From positions 1-5,650 of the forward strand of contig JANLSO010000131.1 of NCBI GenBank assembly GCA_031362405.1: DNA of 5,650 bases. The letters run 5' to 3'. Origin of the DNA: JANLSO01 sp031362405. GTDB taxonomy: Bacteria; Actinomycetota; Thermoleophilia; Miltoncostaeales; Miltoncostaeaceae. The translations under genes and the position numbers were made by a program. The notes beneath the pieces are model-generated. The model was not told the DNA's origin, did no database searches, and saw only the letters and a program-made list of their open reading frames with translations. Positions 1 to 5,650 of this stretch are shown here, piece by piece (within the stretch, counting starts at the first letter, position 1; each line of letters begins with the position of its first letter).

Positions 1-1122
1 GGCGCTCACCGAGAACCCGCGGGCGCTGACACGCGGGTTGACCCACACGATCCGGTGGGCCAGGCGCGCCAGGCGTTCCATCTCGCGGCCGACGAGCATC
101 GGGTCGCCGCGTTCCCAGCCATCGGAGAGGATCACCACCACGGCGCCACGGGCCATACCCCGCCGGCCGTGCCGGTCGTTGAACGTCTTCAGCGCGTCGC
201 CGATGCGGGTACCGCTCGACCAGTCGGGCGCGGCGGCGGCGGCCCGTTGAATCGCCCGCTCCGGATTTCGCGACCGCAGGGCCCGCGTCAGGCGTGTGAG
301 CCGTGTGGCGAACACGAAGGCCTCTGCGTTCGGGCCGCTGCCCGCCGCGCAGGCAAGGAACTGCAGGTAAGCCCGTGCATAGGGCTCCATCGAGCCGGAG
401 ATGTCGCACAGCATCACCAGGCGACGGTGCTCGACGCGCCGACGTTGGCGGGCGAGCCTGATCGGGTCGCCCGCCGTGCGAAGGCTCGCGCGCAGGGTAC
501 GCCGCATGTCGATGCGCTGTCCGTGATGGCCCTTCTCATATCGTCGCCGGCGCCGGGTCGGTGTGGCGATGCGCAGGCGCGACATCAGGTCGTAGAGCCG
601 GGCCAGCTCGTGCGGTTCGAGGTCGTCAAAGCTGCGTCCGGCAAGCCGTTCCTCGTCGCTTGCCGTGGCCAGGGGCACGTCGACGACAGAGCCCTCCTCG
701 TTGTCGTTGGCACCAGATGGGCTCGACGAGAAACCCTCACCAGGCTGTGAGGCCACGTCAGTACGCGCGTTCGGGTGGTCGGGTCTCGGTCGTGTGTCGG
801 TCGGCGCGGCGAGCCTGTGAACGTCCTCCGGGGAGAAGGTCGTCTGACGCGCCTGATCGCCGAAGATCGCGAAAAAGACTCGGTCGAAGATCGCGACCTG
901 CGCGGGATCGGCGACCAGGACGGCGCGGGCGGTCCAATAGAGTCGACGGCGGGTAAGCGGCTCTGTCAGCGTAAGGGCGCGGGCGAGATCCGTCGGCTGC
1001 GACAGGGTCATCGGCATTCCCGCGTCGTGCATTCGCCGGGTGAACGCTCCCGTAAACGACGGCAGGTCGAGGTGGATCGTCTCGACCGCGAACGGCGCCG
1101 GTGAGGGGCGGGTGTCAGCCAC
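1..1122 (-). CDS. coxE: VWA-domain protein CoxE, CODH maturation partner of CoxD (3'-partial)
   Basis: An open frame of 374 codons runs from a GTG at 1122 to the left edge; no in-frame stop is present. CoxE proteins are usually around 400 residues, so only a short C-terminal tail is missing. The N-terminus (FTRRMHDAGMPMT at 27-39) is typical of CoxE. Residues about 95-165 form a polar, Pro/Ser/Asp-rich linker, followed by an Arg-rich stretch (TRRRRRYEKG). The VWA domain starts near 232 with a complete MIDAS metal site: DISGSM (Asp240, Ser242, Ser244), Thr305 in SSGTRIGDAL and Asp334 in ILSDGWERGD. MIDAS sites bind Mg and mediate partner contact. CoxE is the expected partner of the CoxD ATPase, and in Oligotropha it is needed for copper incorporation into CODH. 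The GTG start overlaps the coxD end by 8 bases; the first in-frame ATG is at codon 31, inside the conserved N-terminal motif and therefore too late. No strong ribosome binding site is seen, so coupling to coxD is likely. Confidence 0.93.
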   Translation of the reverse strand, partial: MADTRPSPAPFAVETIHLDLPSFTGAFTRRMHDAGMPMTLSQPTDLARALTLTEPLTRRRLYWTARAVLVADPAQVAIFDRVFFAIFGDQARQTTFSPEDVHRLAAPTDTRPRPDHPNARTDVASQPGEGFSSSPSGANDNEEGSVVDVPLATASDEERLAGRSFDDLEPHELARLYDLMSRLRIATPTRRRRRYEKGHHGQRIDMRRTLRASLRTAGDPIRLARQRRRVEHRRLVMLCDISGSMEPYARAYLQFLACAAGSGPNAEAFVFATRLTRLTRALRSRNPERAIQRAAAAAPDWSSGTRIGDALKTFNDRHGRRGMARGAVVVILSDGWERGDPMLVGREMERLARLAHRIVWVNPRVSARGFSVSA

Positions 1123-2038
1123 CGCTGGCCACGATCTCATCGAGGCCCGCGGCGCGGATGACCTCCTGGTCTTCGACGTACTTCAGCACCGAGCCGAGGG
1201 TGCGGTCGACGGCGGCCGCATCGAGGCGCTCGACGCCGAGCAGGTCGAGAGCGGCGAGCCAGTCAATGGCCTCGGCGATCCCGGGTGGCTTTTGCACGTC
1301 GCTGTCGCGCATGCGTGAGATGGCGGTTGCGACCTGAACTGCCAACGTCTCGGATGCACCCTTCACGTGCCGGCGCACGATCTCGACCTCGCGTTCTGCG
1401 TCGGGGTAGTCGATCCAGTGGTAGAGGCAGCGGCGCTTGACGGCGTCGTGGAGGTCGCGGGTGCGGTTTGAGGTCAGCACGATGATCGGCGGGTGGGTGG
1501 CAACCACCGTGCCGATCTCGGGGATCGTCACGCGTGCTTCACCGAGCAGCTCGAGCAGGAACGCCTCGAAGTCATCGTCGGCGCGGTCGATCTCGTCGAT
1601 CAGAAGCACGGCCGGTCGCGGGCCGGGGTGCTCGAGCGCGCGCAGCAGCGGACGGCGTATGAGGTAGTCGGGCCCGAAGAGGTCTTCCTCGCGCAGGGTC
1701 GCACCGTTGGCGTCGGCCATTCGGATGCTCAGCAGCTGGCGCGGGTAGTTCCACTCATAGAGCGCCTCTGCAGCATCGATTCCCTCGTAGCACTGCAGGC
1801 GAATCAGCGGGGTGTCGAGCACGTCCGCCAGTGCCTTCGCGGCGGCGGTCTTGCCGACCCCCGCCTCGCCTTCGAGTAGCAGTGGCTGCGGCAGGCGCAC
1901 GCCGAGAAACATCGAGGTCGCAAGGCCCTCGTCGACGAGGTAGTCGACATCGGCAAGGCGCCGTGCGAGCGTCTCGATGTCGGGGATAAGGGCGGCGACC
2001 TCGTCGGCTGCCATGCCCGTGACCTTTAGTGGGGTCAT
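1115..2038 (-). CDS. coxD: MoxR-family AAA+ ATPase CoxD, CO dehydrogenase maturation chaperone
   Basis: 307 residues, the normal size for CoxD-type MoxR ATPases. Visible in order: Walker A GEAGVGKT (57-64), Walker B VLLIDEID (144-151), sensor 1 LTSNRTRDL (188-196), the characteristic AVKRRCLYHWIDYPD (199-213) with candidate arginine-finger residues, and a sensor 2-like region PPGIAEAIDW (251-260). MoxR ATPases work with VWA partner proteins to remodel and mature cofactor enzymes. Oligotropha CoxD is required for the sulfur of the [CuSMoO2] cluster and is probably a partial unfoldase acting on apo-CODH. The ATG at 2038 overlaps the stop of the preceding gene as ATGA; the in-frame ATG eight codons later is less likely. 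The 3' end overlaps coxE by 8 bases, which fits a CoxD-CoxE pair made in step. No signal peptide or membrane segment is seen, so it is cytoplasmic, with possible membrane association through partners. Confidence 0.94.
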   Translation of the reverse strand: MTPLKVTGMAADEVAALIPDIETLARRLADVDYLVDEGLATSMFLGVRLPQPLLLEGEAGVGKTAAAKALADVLDTPLIRLQCYEGIDAAEALYEWNYPRQLLSIRMADANGATLREEDLFGPDYLIRRPLLRALEHPGPRPAVLLIDEIDRADDDFEAFLLELLGEARVTIPEIGTVVATHPPIIVLTSNRTRDLHDAVKRRCLYHWIDYPDAEREVEIVRRHVKGASETLAVQVATAISRMRDSDVQKPPGIAEAIDWLAALDLLGVERLDAAAVDRTLGSVLKYVEDQEVIRAAGLDEIVASGG

Positions 2039-2640
2039 GCCGGGCTCTGTGCGAGAAGCGCCTGGTAGTCGTCGTCGGTGTCGACGTCCCGCGGGATGCC
2101 GCCCGCGACGGGCACCTCAACGACGTCCTCAGCCCGCAGATCGAGAAGGCGCCACACGCCCTTGTCGCCGTGCAGGTCGGCGAGATCCGTGAAGGTCTCG
2201 CGGGCAAAGGCGATCGGATGACCGCGCCCGTCGTCGTAGCGGCACACGGCCAGCGGCGCGTTCCCACGTCCCGCCAGCAGGGTCTTGACGCTGCCGGAGC
2301 TGACGCCCGGCTGGTCGCCGAGCATCAGGACCATGACGTCGCAGCGTTGGTCGACGCTACGCAGGGCCGCGGCGATCGACGACGAGCAGCCCGCCCCGTA
2401 GGAGTCGTTGACGACGACGTCGGTGCCCGCCAGATCGACGGTGGCGCGAACATCGTCGGCCGACCCTCCGATCGCCACGACGACCTGATCAAACGGACAC
2501 GCCCGGGCAACACCGACGACGTGCCCGAGCAGCGTGCCATCGCGATACGGCAGTAGCTGCTTGGGCCGTCCGAGGCGCCGGGAACCACCGGCCCCGAGCA
2601 CGAGGCCGGTGACAAACGGCTCACTCGGAGGCGGAGGCAT
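2035..2640 (-). CDS. MobA/MocA-like nucleotidyltransferase, probable molybdenum cofactor cytidylyltransferase
   Basis: 201 residues, a single NTP-transferase (GT-A type) domain. The N-terminal nucleotide loop is LVLGAGGSRRLGRPKQLLPY (13-32), followed by the metal-binding MLGDQPG (106-112) and GRGHPIAF (138-145). This fits the MobA-like NTP transferase family that attaches CMP or GMP to molybdopterin. CO dehydrogenase uses the cytosine dinucleotide form, and the position inside the cox operon makes CTP the expected substrate, i.e. MocA-like activity. The ATG at 2640 is chosen because it leads straight into the conserved loop; the 30 codons that extend the frame upstream to 2730 are a shifted reading of the YHS domain of the previous gene. 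No good Shine-Dalgarno sequence is visible, and the gene starts 17 bases before the upstream stop codon, suggesting coupled translation. Its stop overlaps the coxD start as ATGA. A substrate other than molybdopterin is possible but less likely here. Confidence 0.88.
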   Translation of the reverse strand: MPPPPSEPFVTGLVLGAGGSRRLGRPKQLLPYRDGTLLGHVVGVARACPFDQVVVAIGGSADDVRATVDLAGTDVVVNDSYGAGCSSSIAAALRSVDQRCDVMVLMLGDQPGVSSGSVKTLLAGRGNAPLAVCRYDDGRGHPIAFARETFTDLADLHGDKGVWRLLDLRAEDVVEVPVAGGIPRDVDTDDDYQALLAQSPA

Positions 2641-3543
2641 GCTCGTGCTGGGCCGCGAACGTTGTTTTGCAGCCGTCGCAGCAGAAGTAGACGGTTTGGT
2701 CGCCGTGCTGAAGTGACGGTGTGCTCGCAACGGCTGCGACGGTCATGCCGCAGATCGGGTCGATGGCGTTCGTTGCCGGGGCTGAGACGGCCGGTGCGAT
2801 GGGCGAGCGAGCGTGGCCGTCGCGGCGCACGGCAACGACCGCGGCGAGGATCGACAGCGCGATCTCCGACGGTGTGCGCGCGCCGATATCGAGCCCTGCG
2901 GGCACGTCGATCCGACGCAGCAGCTCCTCGGCCACGCCGTCGCCGTGGAGCTCGCCGATCACCCCGTCGCCGCGGGCGCGGCTGGCGACCAGACCGACGT
3001 AGGGCAGGCCGGCGTCGAGACCCGCGCGCAGGGCTGCCAGCTCGTTGTGTCCATGGGCCGCGACGATCAGGGCCAGATCGTCGGGCCGCAGCGCGATCTC
3101 CTCGTCGGCCACCTGTGCGATGTCGAACCCCAGCTCGAAACCCATCCGCGCAAGGGCCGCGGCGATCGGCGTGTCGCCGACGACGATGACCCGTGGGGCG
3201 CCAACGGCGGGCTCGAGGAAGACCTCGATGGCACCGCCGGAAAGGCACGGGTTCTGGACCGTCACCGCGCCGTCCTCGATCACGTCGTCGACTTCTTCGG
3301 CGAACGGGAGGATCCGCAGCAGCACCGCTTCGCCGCTCTCCATGGCTTTCAGCGCGTACGCGCGGACGCTGTGCTCAGCGCACGAGCCGCCGACGAAGCC
3401 CTCGATGCTTCCGTCGCCGAGCACCAGCGCGACATTCCCGACCTCGACGCTGGTCGGGCGCTGCGCGCGCACGACGGTCGCCGTTACGAACGCGACGTCT
3501 CCGGCGGCGAGTTCAGCAACCCGCTGAAGCATGGTGGGCGACA

Positions 3544-3547
<4 letters not shown>
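2621..3547 (-). CDS. XdhC/CoxF-family cofactor maturation protein with C-terminal YHS domain
   Basis: 308 residues. Residues 1-110 match the XdhC/CoxI N-terminal domain, with GGSCAE (53-58, Cys56) and NPCLSGG (99-105) as in CoxF-type proteins. Residues 118-240 form the XdhC Rossmann-like domain, starting RVIVVGDTPIAAALA; its nucleotide loop is GDTP rather than a classical GxGxxG. After an Ala/Pro linker (about 242-258) comes a YHS domain with DPICGMTV (Cys266) and YFCCDGCKTTF (Cys289, Cys290, Cys293). XdhC proteins bind molybdenum cofactor and help sulfurate or insert it; Oligotropha CoxF is needed for a copper-complete CO dehydrogenase. The start is set at the ATG at 3547, which overlaps the coxL stop as ATGA and has a GGAG 8 bases upstream; an in-frame ATG at 3583 would add 12 residues within coxL and is less likely. 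The 3' end overlaps the next gene by 20 bases. Whether this is the orthologue of coxF or coxI is not settled by sequence alone, so no symbol is given. Confidence 0.92.
2651..2770 (-). other. YHS metal-binding domain encoded at the end of the xdhC-like gene
   Basis: Covers about residues 260-299 of the XdhC-like protein. Visible pattern: DPICGMTV, then a spacer of about 15 residues, then Tyr-Phe-Cys-Cys-Asp-Gly-Cys-Lys-x-x-Phe. This is the same arrangement seen in YHS domains of copper-transporting P-type ATPases and other heavy-metal proteins. Four cysteines are available for metal or sulfur chemistry. His281 and the HEH near the C-terminus could contribute further ligands, but that is inference. 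Confidence 0.85.

Positions 3548-5650
<2,103 letters not shown>

Noticed and set aside
55..750. A 231-codon plus-strand open frame over the coxE region
   Set aside because: The opposite strand encodes CoxE with a full VWA MIDAS site over the same bases. The plus-strand product has no recognisable domain.
861..896. Two copies of the 12-base string cgaagatcgcga, 24 bases apart
   Set aside because: Both are in coxE in the same frame and encode the similar peptides AIFD and AIFG-type segments of a helical region. There are only two short copies, with no sign of regulatory or mobile function.
2641..2730. A 30-residue N-terminal extension of the nucleotidyltransferase, starting at 2730
   Set aside because: These bases encode the YHS domain of the preceding gene in another frame. 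The extension is Ser/Thr/Arg-rich with no conservation pattern, and the ATG at 2640 leads directly into the conserved loop.

Overview
The window is a tightly packed, high-GC stretch (roughly two thirds G+C by eye). All of its real genes lie on the minus strand, so it reads from the right edge to the left. It is part of an aerobic carbon monoxide dehydrogenase (cox) operon: the end of the structural genes followed by the genes that build the enzyme's metal cofactor. The base composition, GTG start usage and gene order suggest a member of the Actinomycetota, possibly a deep-branching soil lineage. That is an inference from style; no phylogenetic marker is present.

In transcription order the genes are: (1) coxL, the molybdenum-binding large subunit, cut at its 5' end by the right edge (3544-5650). 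It carries the form I active-site signature AYRCSFR, which marks a true Mo-Cu CO dehydrogenase. (2) An XdhC/CoxF-family maturation protein with a C-terminal YHS metal-binding domain (2621-3547). (3) A MobA/MocA-like nucleotidyltransferase, probably the CTP:molybdopterin cytidylyltransferase (2035-2640). (4) coxD, a MoxR-type AAA+ ATPase (1115-2038). (5) coxE, a von Willebrand factor A protein that starts with GTG and is cut near its 3' end by the left edge (1-1122).

There is no intergenic DNA. Every gene overlaps the next (by 4, 20, 4 and 8 bases), two of the junctions being ATGA. This implies one transcript with coupled translation. No promoter, terminator, RNA gene, mobile element, repeat array or CRISPR was seen, and no stretch above 300 bases lacks a gene. 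The long plus-strand open frames are antisense shadows typical of high-GC DNA.

The genes form a logical pathway. The nucleotidyltransferase would make the molybdopterin cytosine dinucleotide cofactor. The XdhC-like protein would handle or sulfurate it. The CoxD/CoxE pair (MoxR ATPase plus VWA partner) would act as the remodelling machine that completes the [CuSMoO2] site in CoxL. The most interesting point is the cysteine-rich YHS domain on the XdhC-like protein. YHS domains occur in heavy-metal and copper-handling proteins, so this one is a candidate for bringing copper to the active site.
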